Assembly: GCF_004349195.1 (NCBI RefSeq)
Contig: NZ_SMLG01000005.1
Span: forward strand, 124,001 to 188,000
Direction: 5' to 3'
DNA: 64,000 bases
Source of the DNA: Flavobacterium rhamnosiphilum
Lineage (GTDB): Bacteria; Bacteroidota; Bacteroidia; Flavobacteriales; Flavobacteriaceae
Shown here: positions 41,298-49,848 of the stretch, piece after piece
Layout of the letters: each line of letters opens with the position of its first letter
How positions within the stretch are numbered: the first letter of the stretch is position 1
Notes under the pieces: model-generated
The model's input: only the letters and a program-made list of their open reading frames with translations
Databases searched by the model: none
Told to the model about the DNA's origin: nothing
Made by a program: the position numbers and the translations under genes

Positions 41298-42359
41298 ATG
41301 AAAGATATAGCCCAATTATTAGCTTTATTAGGCGATGAAAAAGACTCTTTATTGAATCACGTCTGTAAATCAATTTCGAAAAATCAAATTCATTTGCCCA
41401 ATCCATCACATATAGATACTGTTTTTTTACAAAGCAATCGGAATGGGCAAACGATTCGGAGTTTAGCGCAGTTGTATCATCATGGCCGGCTTTCGGATAC
41501 TGGCTATATTTCTATTTTACCCGTAGATCAAGGCATTGAGCATACTGCGGGAAGTTCCTTTTCTCCAAATCCAATTTATTTCGATCCTGAAAATATTGCA
41601 AAATTAGCCATTGAGGCAGGTTGTAACGCTGTAGCTTCTACAATGGGAGGACTTGCAATGTTATCCAGAAAATATGCCCATAAAATTCCGTTTGTAGTGA
41701 AGATTAACCACAATGAACTCCTGACCTATCCCAACAAATACGATCAAATTATGTTTGGGAGTGTTCGAGACGCTTGGAATATGGGTGCTGTAGCCGTGGG
41801 CGCGACTGTTTACTTTGGTTCCGCCGAATCGGACAGGCAAATCATAGCAGTGGCAAAGGCTTTTGAGGAAGCGCATAATTTAGGTATGGCTACCATTCTT
41901 TGGTGTTATTCCAGAAATGATGCATTTATAAAAGATGGCATGGATTACAATACAGCAGCTGATATTACCGGTCAAGCCAATTATTTAGGGGTTTCTATTC
42001 AGGCAGATATTATTAAACAAAAGCTACCGACACATAACGGTGGTTTTACTTCGATAAAATTTGCCAAATCAAATCCAGATATGTATACCAAATTAGCCAG
42101 CGATCATCCCATAGACTTATGCCGCTATCAGGTAATGAATTGTTTCTCCGGACGTATCAGCATGATTAATTCAGGAGGCGAATCAAAAGGCGAAACTGAT
42201 TTAGCCGAAGCCATAAAAACAGCCGTTATAAACAAACGAGCTGGTGGTGCAGGAATGATTATGGGTAGAAAAGCTTTCCAACGTCCCTTTGGCGAAGGCG
42301 TAAAACTTATAAATACTGTACAGGAAATTTATCTGGCAAAAGAAGTTTCAATTGCTTAA
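41298..42359 (+). CDS. fbaB: Class I fructose-bisphosphate aldolase (DhnA/FbaB type)
   Basis: The enzyme splits fructose-1,6-bisphosphate through a Schiff base. The 353-residue protein has LPVDQGIEHTAGSSF near the N-terminus, PFVVKINHNE, GAVAVGATVYFG, a phosphate-binding INSGGESKGETDL and the end MGRKAFQRPFGEG. These fit the archaeal-type class I aldolase family. Its place among stress genes suggests a stationary-phase or gluconeogenic role rather than the main glycolytic aldolase. It shows no direct-repeat promoter of its own. Confidence 0.9.
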   Translation: MKDIAQLLALLGDEKDSLLNHVCKSISKNQIHLPNPSHIDTVFLQSNRNGQTIRSLAQLYHHGRLSDTGYISILPVDQGIEHTAGSSFSPNPIYFDPENIAKLAIEAGCNAVASTMGGLAMLSRKYAHKIPFVVKINHNELLTYPNKYDQIMFGSVRDAWNMGAVAVGATVYFGSAESDRQIIAVAKAFEEAHNLGMATILWCYSRNDAFIKDGMDYNTAADITGQANYLGVSIQADIIKQKLPTHNGGFTSIKFAKSNPDMYTKLASDHPIDLCRYQVMNCFSGRISMINSGGESKGETDLAEAIKTAVINKRAGGAGMIMGRKAFQRPFGEGVKLINTVQEIYLAKEVSIA

Positions 42360-42427
42360 AACTGCATTTTAAAAAACTTCCCAAATAAACTAAAACATTG
42401 ATTCTATAATTTCTACACTACTTCAAG

Positions 42428-42493
42428 GTGTGAATCATGTAACTTATTTTCACAATTTTATAATACTTTAAGAAAGGAATAAAATGACCTTTG
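42428..42493 (+). promoter_or_regulatory. 21-bp direct-repeat promoter, dps
   Basis: GTGTGAAT at 42428; half-sites GTAAC at 42439 and ATAAT at 42460 (period 21); 25 nt to the -7 element GACCTTTG at 42486-42493. Confidence 0.8.
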
Positions 42494-42605
42494 TAATAAT
42501 AGGATACTTTCTTACTTGTTGCATACCGTTTAAATAATTCCAAAAAAAAACTTGTATGAAGTCATTAAAAAAGTAGCACCAATTAAATAAAAAAATACAG
42601 AAAAT

Positions 42606-43079
42606 ATGAAATTACAAATTGGAATTACACAAGAGCATTTAAAAAATAGCATTTCTATCCTGTCCTCAATTTTAGCGAATGAAATGACACTGTATGTTAA
42701 ATTACGAAAATTTCATTGGAATGTTTCCGGCGAAAGTTTTATGGAATTTCACAAATTATTTGAAAGCCAATATACGCAACTGGAAGCTTCAATCGATGAA
42801 ATTGCAGAACGCATCAGCAAATTAGGAGGAAAAACTATTGGAACAATGAAAGAGTTTTCAGATTTGACTATAATCAAAGAATCGCCTAATCATTATCCAT
42901 CTCAAAAAGATATGGTTAAAGAATTATTAGAAGATCATGAAACCGTTATTATTCATTTGAGAAAAGATGTTGACCTAAGCGCGGAAGAAAATAAAGATGC
43001 CGGAACGGCTGATTTCCTTACGGGTTTGATGGAAGCACACGAAACAATGGCTTGGACACTAAGACGATATTTAGAATAA
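42606..43079 (+). CDS. dps: Dps-like DNA-binding/ferroxidase protein
   Basis: Dps forms a 12-subunit shell that oxidises and stores iron, protecting DNA from peroxide. The 157-residue protein has the helix-A signature LRKFHWNVSGESFMEFHKLFE with the ferroxidase His, and the downstream acidic residues ASIDEIAERISKLGG that complete the inter-subunit site, then a late helix with AHETMAWTLRRYLE. There is no Lys-rich tail, so DNA binding may be weak. Its promoter is of the shared direct-repeat type. Confidence 0.93.
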   Translation: MKLQIGITQEHLKNSISILSSILANEMTLYVKLRKFHWNVSGESFMEFHKLFESQYTQLEASIDEIAERISKLGGKTIGTMKEFSDLTIIKESPNHYPSQKDMVKELLEDHETVIIHLRKDVDLSAEENKDAGTADFLTGLMEAHETMAWTLRRYLE

Positions 43080-43095
43080 TAAAAAACATAAACAG

Positions 43096-43218
43096 ATGGA
43101 AAATTCAGAAAACGAAGTTTATTCAGCTTCTAAAAGTCATTGTAGAGTTGGCAAAATAACTCCAAAAAAAATAGAAGAAGATAAATCTATAACAAAGGTG
43201 GACATACAAAAATATTAA
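43096..43218 (+). CDS. Small ORF after dps
   Basis: Forty codons starting MENSENEVYSASKSH and ending KVDIQKY, 16 nt after dps, A-rich upstream, and followed by a terminator that would serve both genes. It is hydrophilic and not recognised. Position supports it; composition alone does not. Confidence 0.4.
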   Translation: MENSENEVYSASKSHCRVGKITPKKIEEDKSITKVDIQKY

Positions 43219-43245
43219 AATTAGGTTGGTTTTCTTGTTTGGTTA

Positions 43246-43275
43246 AGGGCTATTGTTTTTGCAATAGCCTTTTTT
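43246..43275 (+). terminator. Rho-independent terminator after dps
   Basis: GGCTATTG (43248-43255) pairs with CAATAGCC (43262-43269), followed by six T. Confidence 0.88.
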
Positions 43276-43356
43276 AGTATTATAATTAATGCTCGTTAAG
43301 AACGTATTATTTCAATCGTTATTCAAATTAAGTTGATTCACTATCCAATTTAAAAC

Positions 43357-43422
43357 ATGTAAATTATATAATCTTTACCTAAAGTAACATAACATTTTTT
43401 TAGATTAAAAAACTGAACTTTA
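43357..43422 (+). promoter_or_regulatory. 21-bp direct-repeat promoter, gene at 43478
   Basis: ATGTAAAT at 43357 in the GTGTGAAT position; half-sites ATAAT at 43368 and ATAAC at 43389 (period 21); 25 nt to the -7 element GAACTTTA at 43415-43422. One of the weaker copies. Confidence 0.65.
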
Positions 43423-43477
43423 AATAGTTGTAATTAATTATAAAAACAGTTACATCACACAACACTAAAAAATAACT

Positions 43478-43861
43478 ATGAAAACAACAAAAAAATTAGG
43501 CATTTGGATGGATCATTCCATGGCCCATTTAATGGAATTTACCACTAAGCATTTTGAAATAGAAACTATCGAATCTAAACTTAGCAACCAAGAAAAAATT
43601 GCAAGTTTAGCAAAATCCGAAAACTCAAATTTCAGTAAAGAGAAAAAACAACTCTTTGATTACTATAAAAAAATTGGAGAAACGATAAAAAATTACAAAC
43701 GCGTAATTCTCTTTGGACCAACGAATGCAAAAATAGAACTTTTTGATCTTTTGAGTGAAGACATCCGTTTTTTAAAAATTAAATTCGAGATTAAAGATAC
43801 CGATAAAATGACACAAAATCAGCAACATACTTTTGTGAAAGAATACTTTTCAAGAGCTTAA
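43478..43861 (+). CDS. Conserved stress-associated protein, baeRF/eRF1-like
   Basis: This 127-residue soluble protein begins KKLGIWMDHSMAHLMEF and has NYKRVILFGPTNAKIELFDLL and a helical end DKMTQNQQHTFVKEYF. The strand-then-GPTNAK-helix pattern resembles the release-factor-like (baeRF) Rossmann fold also found in ribosome-associated host-attachment proteins. A ribosome-linked stress role is inferred from that resemblance only. It has a shared-type promoter and leads the small membrane protein 44 nt downstream. Confidence 0.65.
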   Translation: MKTTKKLGIWMDHSMAHLMEFTTKHFEIETIESKLSNQEKIASLAKSENSNFSKEKKQLFDYYKKIGETIKNYKRVILFGPTNAKIELFDLLSEDIRFLKIKFEIKDTDKMTQNQQHTFVKEYFSRA

Positions 43862-43905
43862 TTCAAAACTTCCTCAAATTATATATCAACTTAAAAACTT
43901 TAAAA

Positions 43906-44124
43906 ATGAAAATAAGAACTATAGGAATCGTTATGATTATTTTAGGAATAATTATGTTGCTGTATAACAGTTTTAATTATGTGACAACTGAAAAAGTGGT
44001 TGACATTGGCCCAATTCAAATCAACAAAGAAGTTAATCATCCCATAAAATGGTCTCCAATTATAGGAATTGTACTCGCTGTGGGAGGTATCGTTTTGATA
44101 GTAGCAAGCAAAAAAGAAGCCTAA
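43906..44124 (+). CDS. Small two-helix membrane protein (DUF3185-like)
   Basis: This 72-residue protein has an N-terminal helix (IGIVMIILGIIMLLYNSF), a short extracytoplasmic loop with TTEKVVDIGPIQINKE, and a C-terminal helix (IIGIVLAVGGIVLIVAS). The EKVVDIGP loop resembles DUF3185-type proteins. The function is unknown. It is probably co-transcribed with the preceding gene. Confidence 0.7.
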   Translation: MKIRTIGIVMIILGIIMLLYNSFNYVTTEKVVDIGPIQINKEVNHPIKWSPIIGIVLAVGGIVLIVASKKEA

Positions 44125-44154
44125 TTCTGATGCAAAAATACTAATCCACTGAAT

Positions 44155-44220
44155 GTGTGAATAATGCAACTTTAAATAATAGTTATATAACACATTTACC
44201 TGCAATTATAATGAATTTTG
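44155..44220 (+). promoter_or_regulatory. 21-bp direct-repeat promoter, gene at 44276
   Basis: GTGTGAAT at 44155; half-sites GCAAC at 44166 and ATAAC at 44187 (period 21); 25 nt to the -7 element GAATTTTG at 44213-44220. Confidence 0.8.
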
Positions 44221-44275
44221 TAAAGCAGATTATTTTAAATAAAATATTGTTTAGTTACTGTTAAAAAAGAATAAG

Positions 44276-44731
44276 ATGAATAAAGAGAAATCAATCGTGG
44301 TATTAAATAATCTTATTGAAATCAATAATGATAGAATTCAGGTTTATGAAACTGCAACAATAATTACTGAAGAAAGCGATTTAAAAGATTTGTTTTCTGA
44401 ATTCCAAGAAACAAGCAAAATTTTTAAATCAGAATTGGCAGAAGAAGTTCAAAAAATGGGTGGAATTCCTGTTGATGTAATGAAAAAAAATATTTTTTTG
44501 GTGCGGCTTTGGATTAATTTCAAAGCAAGTCTTATCGATAAAGACCGAGAAGATATTTTGAATACTCTTGAATACAAAGAATTCGTAGCCATAAAAAACT
44601 ATAAAGACACCTTGGCAGAAAATTTTGATCATCTTACCGCTGAACTCCTTATTATGCTTAAATCACAACAAGTTTTATTAACTGCACATCATGATAAAGT
44701 CAAAAAACTGGGAGATTTAATGTTGTCTTAA
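44276..44731 (+). CDS. DUF2383/PA2169-type four-helix protein
   Basis: This 151-residue protein begins VVLNNLIEINNDRIQVYETA and continues with LFSEFQETSKIFKSELAEEV, the paired helices of the PA2169/DUF2383 family, which has a ferritin-like four-helix bundle. Acidic residues are spaced as in rubrerythrin-like proteins, but a full di-iron site cannot be confirmed by eye. The family often sits with Dps- and CsbD-type stress genes, as here. Confidence 0.75.
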   Translation: MNKEKSIVVLNNLIEINNDRIQVYETATIITEESDLKDLFSEFQETSKIFKSELAEEVQKMGGIPVDVMKKNIFLVRLWINFKASLIDKDREDILNTLEYKEFVAIKNYKDTLAENFDHLTAELLIMLKSQQVLLTAHHDKVKKLGDLMLS

Positions 44732-44802
44732 ACAAAATATTTTCTTCTCTGATTTACTTTATGTAACGGATTAATTCGCGTCCATAAAAAACACAATAAT
44801 AA

Positions 44803-45594
44803 ATGAATAATATAGTAACAGCCAAAAAAGAAAGTATAATCATCTATTTGAAAGAAACTTTTAATGATGTAGGCAAGATTACATTATTTGCAATGCGTTT
44901 TTTTAAAGAAGTGATTAAGCCTCCTTATGAAATCAAGGAATTCATAAAACAATGTTATGTTATTGGGTATAAATCTTTGCCATTAGTAACCATAACAGGC
45001 TTCATAATGGGATTAGTGCTTACGTTGCAATCAAGACCTACATTGGCCAAGTTTGGTGCAGAATCCTGGTTACCAAGTATGGTTGCTCTTTCTCTAATCA
45101 GGGAAATTGCCCCCGTAATTACCGCTTTGATTTGTGCCGGTAAAGTTTCATCCGGTATTGGTGCTGAGTTAGGTTCCATGAAAGTCACAGAACAAATAGA
45201 TGCGATGGAGGTTTCGGCCATAAATCCATATAAATATTTAGTCGTTACAAGGATTTTGGCCACTACGCTTATGATTCCGCTTTTAGTGATTTATGCTGAT
45301 GGTATTGGTATTATCGGAGGATATGTAGGTATAAATATTCATAGTGATGTTAATTTATACCGTTATATCTCTCAAGTTTTAGAATCCATTACATTTTTAG
45401 ATATTTTTCCGGCGACTATAAAAACCTTTTTCTTTGGTTTCTTTATTGGAATGATTGGTTGCTACAAAGGTTTTAATGCCGTTAATGGAACCGAAAGTGT
45501 TGGAAAAGCCGCTAACTCTGCCGTAGTGACTGCATCGCTTACAATATTTATTATTGATATGCTTGCCGTACAATTAACCGATTTATTTTTCTAA
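44803..45594 (+). CDS. mlaE: MlaE-type phospholipid ABC permease
   Basis: This 263-residue inner-membrane protein has five or six hydrophobic segments and the MlaE core: GFIMGLVLTLQS, SLIREIAPVITALICAGKVSSGIGAELGSMKVTEQIDAMEV and FFFGFFIGMIGCYKGF. With MlaF and MlaD it moves phospholipids between the inner membrane and the periplasm to keep outer-membrane asymmetry. It is first in an EFD operon, 1 nt before mlaF. Confidence 0.92.
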   Translation: MNNIVTAKKESIIIYLKETFNDVGKITLFAMRFFKEVIKPPYEIKEFIKQCYVIGYKSLPLVTITGFIMGLVLTLQSRPTLAKFGAESWLPSMVALSLIREIAPVITALICAGKVSSGIGAELGSMKVTEQIDAMEVSAINPYKYLVVTRILATTLMIPLLVIYADGIGIIGGYVGINIHSDVNLYRYISQVLESITFLDIFPATIKTFFFGFFIGMIGCYKGFNAVNGTESVGKAANSAVVTASLTIFIIDMLAVQLTDLFF

Positions 45595-45595
45595 A

Positions 45596-46372
45596 ATGAT
45601 ACAAGAAAAAACAATAATAGCTCCTGCTCCTATTTCTAAAACGAATGCTCCAGTTATAGAAATAAAAAAACTTTATAAATCCTTCGGGAATAATGAAGTT
45701 TTAAAAGGAGTTACTTTCTCTGTAAAAAAAGGCGAAAACCTAGTGGTATTGGGAAAATCAGGTTCTGGCAAATCAATAGCAATAAAATGTTTAGTTGGTT
45801 TAGTAATAGCTGATAAAGGCGAAATAAAAGTACTGGGTACAGATATCACTAAACTGGATACTAATGAGCTTAACAAAATTAGAGTTCGAATTGGTTTTCT
45901 TTTTCAAAATGCCGCTTTGTATGATTCCATGAGTGTTAGAGAAAACCTTGGATTTACCTTAAAAAGACATGCTAAAGATTTATCTGCTGAAGAGGTAGAA
46001 AATCAAATTAAAGAAGTTTTAGAAAGTGTCGGTTTGAGTGAAGTAATTGATAAAATGCCTTCGGAATTATCAGGAGGAATGCGAAAAAGGATAGGACTTG
46101 CCAGAACTCTTATTCTGAAACCCGAAATAGTATTATATGATGAACCTACCACCGGATTAGACACTATAACGTCAAGAGAAATCAGCGAATTATTGTTAGA
46201 AATCCAAAAAAAACATAAAACCTCTTCCATTATTATTACTCATGACATGGCTTGTGCAAAACACACCGCTGATCGACTGGTGATTTTAAAAGACGGTATA
46301 ATACATGCCGAAGGAACTTATGAAGAATTAGAAAAAAGCGACGACGAATGGGTTCGTTCTTTTTTCCTATAA
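45596..46372 (+). CDS. mlaF: MlaF-type ABC ATPase
   Basis: This 258-residue ATPase has Walker A GKSGSGKS, a Q-loop (FLFQNAALYDSMSV), the signature LSGGMRKRIGLART, Walker B EIVLYDEPTTGLD and the H-loop IIITHDM. MSVRENLGF and MRKR are typical of the MlaF branch. It energises the MlaE permease. It starts 1 nt after mlaE, and mlaD follows after 18 nt. Confidence 0.93.
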   Translation: MIQEKTIIAPAPISKTNAPVIEIKKLYKSFGNNEVLKGVTFSVKKGENLVVLGKSGSGKSIAIKCLVGLVIADKGEIKVLGTDITKLDTNELNKIRVRIGFLFQNAALYDSMSVRENLGFTLKRHAKDLSAEEVENQIKEVLESVGLSEVIDKMPSELSGGMRKRIGLARTLILKPEIVLYDEPTTGLDTITSREISELLLEIQKKHKTSSIIITHDMACAKHTADRLVILKDGIIHAEGTYEELEKSDDEWVRSFFL

Positions 46373-46390
46373 CCAATAAAGAAAGAAAAA

Positions 46391-47275
46391 ATGAATAAAG
46401 AATCTGGATACCAATGGAAATTAGGAATGTTTGTAATTATAGGGTTGGTACTTTTTGTTACAACAATTTATTTTGTTGGAAAACAGAAAAATCTATTTGG
46501 TGCTACATTTGAATTAAATTCAAAATTTAATTCGGTGAACGGACTTGAAGTAGGCAATAATGTTCGTTTTTCCGGTATCAATATCGGTACAGTGGAAGAG
46601 ATTGAATTTCTTACGGACACCTCAGTGGTTATCAAATTAGTCATAAAAGAAGAAGTCCGTAAATACATAAAAAAAGACGCTATTGCAAGTATCAATTCAG
46701 ATGGTTTAATGGGCGATAAAGTACTCACAATATCCTCAGGAAAAAACTCTAATATCATTGTAGAAGACAATGATAATATTGCTTCAAAGCAAGCTATAGA
46801 AATGGATGATTTGATGGTTAGTGTTAAAAAAAGTGTTGATAATGCAGGTGTAATTACAGCTCAACTTGCCCAATTCAGTTACAGCATGAATAATGGAAAT
46901 GGAGCTTTGTCTAAATTAGTCTCCGATGAGGAATTTGGAAACAGTATAAAAAATATGGTTTCTAATCTTGAAAAAAGTTCAAGTGAATTCGAAAAATTCA
47001 CAATCAAAATGAATAATGGAAAAGGAGCGCTGTCAAAATTAGTAAGTGATGAAAAAATGGGTCGAATGATTGACTCTACCTTAACAAATGTAAAAACAGG
47101 AACAGAAGGCCTTAATGAAGTTATAGAAGCTGCAAAACATAATTTTCTGTTGAGAGGTTATTTCAACAAAAAGAAAAAAGCAGAAGATAAAAAACTAGAG
47201 GATCTGGAAGATCAGGAAGAAATGGAAATGAAAAAGGAATTAAACATAGGTGTGAAATTTGATACCATAAAATAA
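46391..47275 (+). CDS. mlaD: MlaD-type MCE-domain protein
   Basis: This 294-residue protein has one N-terminal membrane helix (LGMFVIIGLVLFVTTIYFVG) and an MCE domain (about 37-120: FNSVNGLEVGNNVRFSGINI and DGLMGDKVLTI), which forms the lipid-binding hexamer ring. A long helical tail (about 140-294) has a repeated motif: MNNGNGALSKLVSDEEFG and MNNGKGALSKLVSDEKMG. Long helical extensions can bridge the periplasm. No MlaC or MlaB gene follows, as is common outside Proteobacteria. Confidence 0.9.
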   Translation: MNKESGYQWKLGMFVIIGLVLFVTTIYFVGKQKNLFGATFELNSKFNSVNGLEVGNNVRFSGINIGTVEEIEFLTDTSVVIKLVIKEEVRKYIKKDAIASINSDGLMGDKVLTISSGKNSNIIVEDNDNIASKQAIEMDDLMVSVKKSVDNAGVITAQLAQFSYSMNNGNGALSKLVSDEEFGNSIKNMVSNLEKSSSEFEKFTIKMNNGKGALSKLVSDEKMGRMIDSTLTNVKTGTEGLNEVIEAAKHNFLLRGYFNKKKKAEDKKLEDLEDQEEMEMKKELNIGVKFDTIK

Positions 47276-47370
47276 TCCTCAATAAAAACTTTCTGAAACG
47301 GCAAACTTATTACTCTCAAAACAGTAACAGCCAATAATCTACGAAAAGCCTTATTGTTTTTATATCAAAA

Positions 47371-47436
47371 GTGTGAATCCTATAACTTTATGGCAAAGTT
47401 CTATAACACTCTCTTTTAAAGCCGGCATTATCTTTA
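47371..47436 (+). promoter_or_regulatory. 21-bp direct-repeat promoter, gene at 47471
   Basis: GTGTGAAT at 47371; ATAAC at 47382 and 47403 (identical half-sites, period 21); 25 nt to the -7 element TATCTTTA at 47429-47436. Confidence 0.8.
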
Positions 47437-47470
47437 CAAAACTATAAATATTTTGAACCCCTAAATTAAA

Positions 47471-48241
47471 ATGAAAATGAAAAAAATGAAATTTATTCTG
47501 TCTTTCATCATGCTTGGATTATTAATCTATTCATGTAACGATGATGATACCAATGCGAGTTACCCATATGCTGTGAGATTGACTGACGCTCCGGGACCAT
47601 ATGATGAAGTGAATGTAGACATCCAAGGTGTAGAAGTTATTGGTGCAGATGGCAAAACTGTAGCACTAAATGTAGAAAAAGGTATTTATAACTTACTTGA
47701 ATTTTCTAATGGTGTCGATACATTAATTGCAACTGATTCACTAGAAATATCCTCAGTAAAACAAATTAGACTTATTCTAGGTGCTGATAATACAGTTGTT
47801 CTTGATGGCGTGAGTTATCCTTTGAGTACTCCAAGTGCGGAACAAAGCGGATTAAAACTTCAAGTTAACCAAACACTTCAAGAAGGGATATTGTACACTG
47901 TTCTTTTGGATTTTGATGCCAATAAATCAGTTGTTAAATTAGGAAATGGCGGGTATCAATTGAAACCGGTTATCCGAACAATAGAAAAAGCAATTAGCGG
48001 TTCTATAAAAGGTAAAATTACTCCAATAGGAACAATGGCGGTAGTTGAAGCAACTTCATCAACAGCTGTGAGCTATACGAGCAATGTAAATGAAAACGGT
48101 GATTTCTTAGTAATGGGACTTCCTCCAGGAACTTATACCATTACCATCACTCCTGCTCTACCGTTATTGCCTGTAACAAAAACTGACATAGTAGTTACAG
48201 CCGGTATTACAACTGATATAGGAGCTTTTATTTTATTATAA
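47471..48241 (+). CDS. DUF4382 lipoprotein with carboxypeptidase-like domain
   Basis: This 256-residue protein has a lipobox (GLLIYSCNDD, Cys21 or so). The DUF4382 domain follows (RLTDAPGPYDEVNVDIQGVEV, about 35-165), and a C-terminal carboxypeptidase-regulatory-like beta sandwich (about 175-256: GSIKGKITP, GLPPGTYTITITP). DUF4382 proteins are surface or periplasmic lipoproteins of unknown role in Bacteroidota. It is transcribed alone under a direct-repeat promoter and ends at a strong terminator. Confidence 0.85.
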   Translation: MKMKKMKFILSFIMLGLLIYSCNDDDTNASYPYAVRLTDAPGPYDEVNVDIQGVEVIGADGKTVALNVEKGIYNLLEFSNGVDTLIATDSLEISSVKQIRLILGADNTVVLDGVSYPLSTPSAEQSGLKLQVNQTLQEGILYTVLLDFDANKSVVKLGNGGYQLKPVIRTIEKAISGSIKGKITPIGTMAVVEATSSTAVSYTSNVNENGDFLVMGLPPGTYTITITPALPLLPVTKTDIVVTAGITTDIGAFILL

Positions 48242-48307
48242 GAGGATTGTTTAAACTGTTGGTTTTTAACTAAAAAACAGCATTTACATACAACCTGATC
48301 AATCTAA

Positions 48308-48351
48308 AATCATTAAAAACATCATTCAATATTACGATGTTTTTAATGATT
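48308..48351 (+). terminator. Rho-independent terminator
   Basis: A 16-bp perfect stem (48308-48323 with 48336-48351; core AAAACATC/GATGTTTT) followed by a T-rich run. Confidence 0.85.
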
Positions 48352-48409
48352 TTATTTTTTTAGGTTCAAATAAAAATACCAATCTAAATAATCTCAATTT
48401 TAATTCAAC

Positions 48410-48625
48410 ATGAAAACCGAAAAAGAACTCAATGAAGCTATTCTTAAAATTACAATGAATATACGGAATGACTATCCTGAATTATCTAAATATTTATTAG
48501 AGATGCCCGTAACTATTCCGGACATTTCAAATCCTGAAATAAACAGTAAAGCGCTAACGGATTATTACGAATCATTAGAAAACATGTTAAAAAAATACAT
48601 CCCAAATCATAACAAGACTTCCTAA
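48410..48625 (+). CDS. Small hypothetical protein
   Basis: This 71-residue soluble protein (MKTEKELNEAILKITMNI, then YPELSKYLLEMPVTIP, then TDYYESLENMLKKYIPNH) has helices separated by a Pro-containing turn. The family is not recognised. It lies among stress genes with no direct-repeat promoter visible. Confidence 0.6.
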   Translation: MKTEKELNEAILKITMNIRNDYPELSKYLLEMPVTIPDISNPEINSKALTDYYESLENMLKKYIPNHNKTS

Positions 48626-48723
48626 TTAATCCGTAAATTAAGTATTGATTTTCGATGTCTTGAAAAATGTTTTTTTTAGTCTACTAGTCTTTTTTCCAGG
48701 AATTCTGTTAATTTTTATAAAAT

Positions 48724-48789
48724 CAGTGAATAAAACAACTTATTCCAAAAGTTATATAACCGATTTAATCCCTAAACACACCAACTTTG
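48724..48789 (+). promoter_or_regulatory. 21-bp direct-repeat promoter, CsbD gene
   Basis: CAGTGAAT at 48724 in the GTGTGAAT position; half-sites ACAAC at 48735 and ATAAC at 48756 (period 21); 25 nt to the -7 element CAACTTTG at 48782-48789. Confidence 0.75.
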
Positions 48790-48828
48790 TAAAGTGAAAA
48801 CTATTTCGCATACAATACATAAAAAAAA

Positions 48829-49014
48829 ATGAATTCAATAGAACTAACAGGAAATTGGGAAGAGCAAAAAGGAAAATTAAAACAAAAATTTGCAGCTTTG
48901 ACCGAAAATGATTTACTTTTTACAGAAGGTAAGAAAGAGGAAATGATCGGTAAACTTCAAATCAAATTAGGCATAACAAAAGAAGAATTACTTAAGATTA
49001 TTGAGTCCATCTGA
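48829..49014 (+). CDS. CsbD-family general stress protein
   Basis: This 61-residue protein has the CsbD start LTGNWEEQKGKLKQKFAALTENDL and the GKKEEMIGKLQIKLGITKEE repeat. The family forms small helical bundles and is induced by general stress in many bacteria, with unknown biochemical role. In Bacillus csbD is sigma-B controlled; here the direct-repeat promoter plays the comparable role. Confidence 0.9.
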   Translation: MNSIELTGNWEEQKGKLKQKFAALTENDLLFTEGKKEEMIGKLQIKLGITKEELLKIIESI

Positions 49015-49083
49015 TACTTGAATTTCAAAAAAAAACCCTTGTTTGTCCCTATTACTACATTGTTTACTTTGGTTAACCGTTGC

Positions 49084-49126
49084 ATAATTCAAACTAGCTG
49101 CATAAAATTCTACTAGTTTGAATTAT
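49084..49126. promoter_or_regulatory. 14-bp inverted repeat before the gene at 49189
   Basis: ATAATTCAAACTAG (49084-49097) and CTAGTTTGAATTAT (49113-49126) are perfect complements with a 15-nt spacer, flanked by ACCGT and ACGGT. No T run follows. It is a candidate operator or leader hairpin and differs from the direct-repeat promoters. Confidence 0.5.
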
Positions 49127-49188
49127 AAAACGGTATTTTAAAAAGCCTTTTAATCACATCCAAAAATTTAATATTAAAGTTATATAAA

Positions 49189-49650
49189 ATGAAAAAGACA
49201 CTTTTTACCCTTGCAATAACAACCTTCATGGCTGGAACCATTTTAACAGGTTGTCAAAATTCTTCCAAAAAAGAAGAAGCTGCTCTGGATAATGTAGAAG
49301 ACGCCAGAGAAAATCTTGATGATGCAAAAGAAGAATTGACAGATGCGAGAAAGGCTGCAACTCAGGAAGAATGGGATGCATTCAGGGAAAGTACTACTGC
49401 TACAATTGCTCAAAATGAAATGCGAATAGCAGAAATGAAAGCCAGTATGAAAAAAACGGGCAAATCAATCGATGAAGAATATGCTAAAAAAATTGTGGAT
49501 TTAGAACGAAAAAATAATGAAATAAAAGCTAAGATTCAAACTTATAAAAATAACGCTAATAGTGATTGGGAATCTTTTAAACAGGAATACAATCGTGATA
49601 TGGACGAACTTGGTCAGGCATTGAAAAACTTGACAGTAGATAATAAATAG
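49189..49650 (+). CDS. Coiled-coil stress lipoprotein (sll1863-like)
   Basis: This 153-residue protein has a lipobox (GTILTGCQNS, Cys22). The mature protein is one long charged coiled coil: VEDARENLDDAKEELTDAR, then EWDAFRESTTATIAQNE, then WESFKQEYNRDMDELGQALK. This resembles the sll1863-type stress proteins that co-occur with CsbD. It is likely anchored in the envelope. A large inverted repeat precedes it and a terminator follows. Confidence 0.75.
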   Translation: MKKTLFTLAITTFMAGTILTGCQNSSKKEEAALDNVEDARENLDDAKEELTDARKAATQEEWDAFRESTTATIAQNEMRIAEMKASMKKTGKSIDEEYAKKIVDLERKNNEIKAKIQTYKNNANSDWESFKQEYNRDMDELGQALKNLTVDNK

Positions 49651-49656
49651 TGGATT

Positions 49657-49688
49657 AAAAAGACAAGTTTTTCAACTTGTCTTTTTTT
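49657..49688 (+). terminator. Rho-independent terminator
   Basis: AAAAAGACAAGTT pairs with AACTTGTCTTTTT around TTTC, and the T run continues. Confidence 0.9.
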
Positions 49689-49752
49689 TGCCTAATTATT
49701 TTTTTGATTAAAAAAAAACCGCTGGAAAATATTTGATAATAAATCATTTAAG

Positions 49753-49818
49753 GTGTGAATAATGTAAACTTAACCAAAAGTATTGTAACAAAATTAGAGC
49801 GTAAGATGTTGATATTTG
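49753..49818 (+). promoter_or_regulatory. 21-bp direct-repeat promoter, gene at 49849
   Basis: GTGTGAAT at 49753; half-sites GTAAA at 49764 and GTAAC at 49785 (period 21); 25 nt to the -7 element GATATTTG at 49811-49818. Confidence 0.8.
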
Positions 49819-49848
49819 TAGTATAGTAATTCATAAAAAACAAATAAA

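Noticed and set aside
43080..43477. Non-coding RNA between dps and the baeRF-like gene
   Set aside because: The region is explained by a short ORF, a terminator and a promoter; no extra conserved-looking structure was seen.
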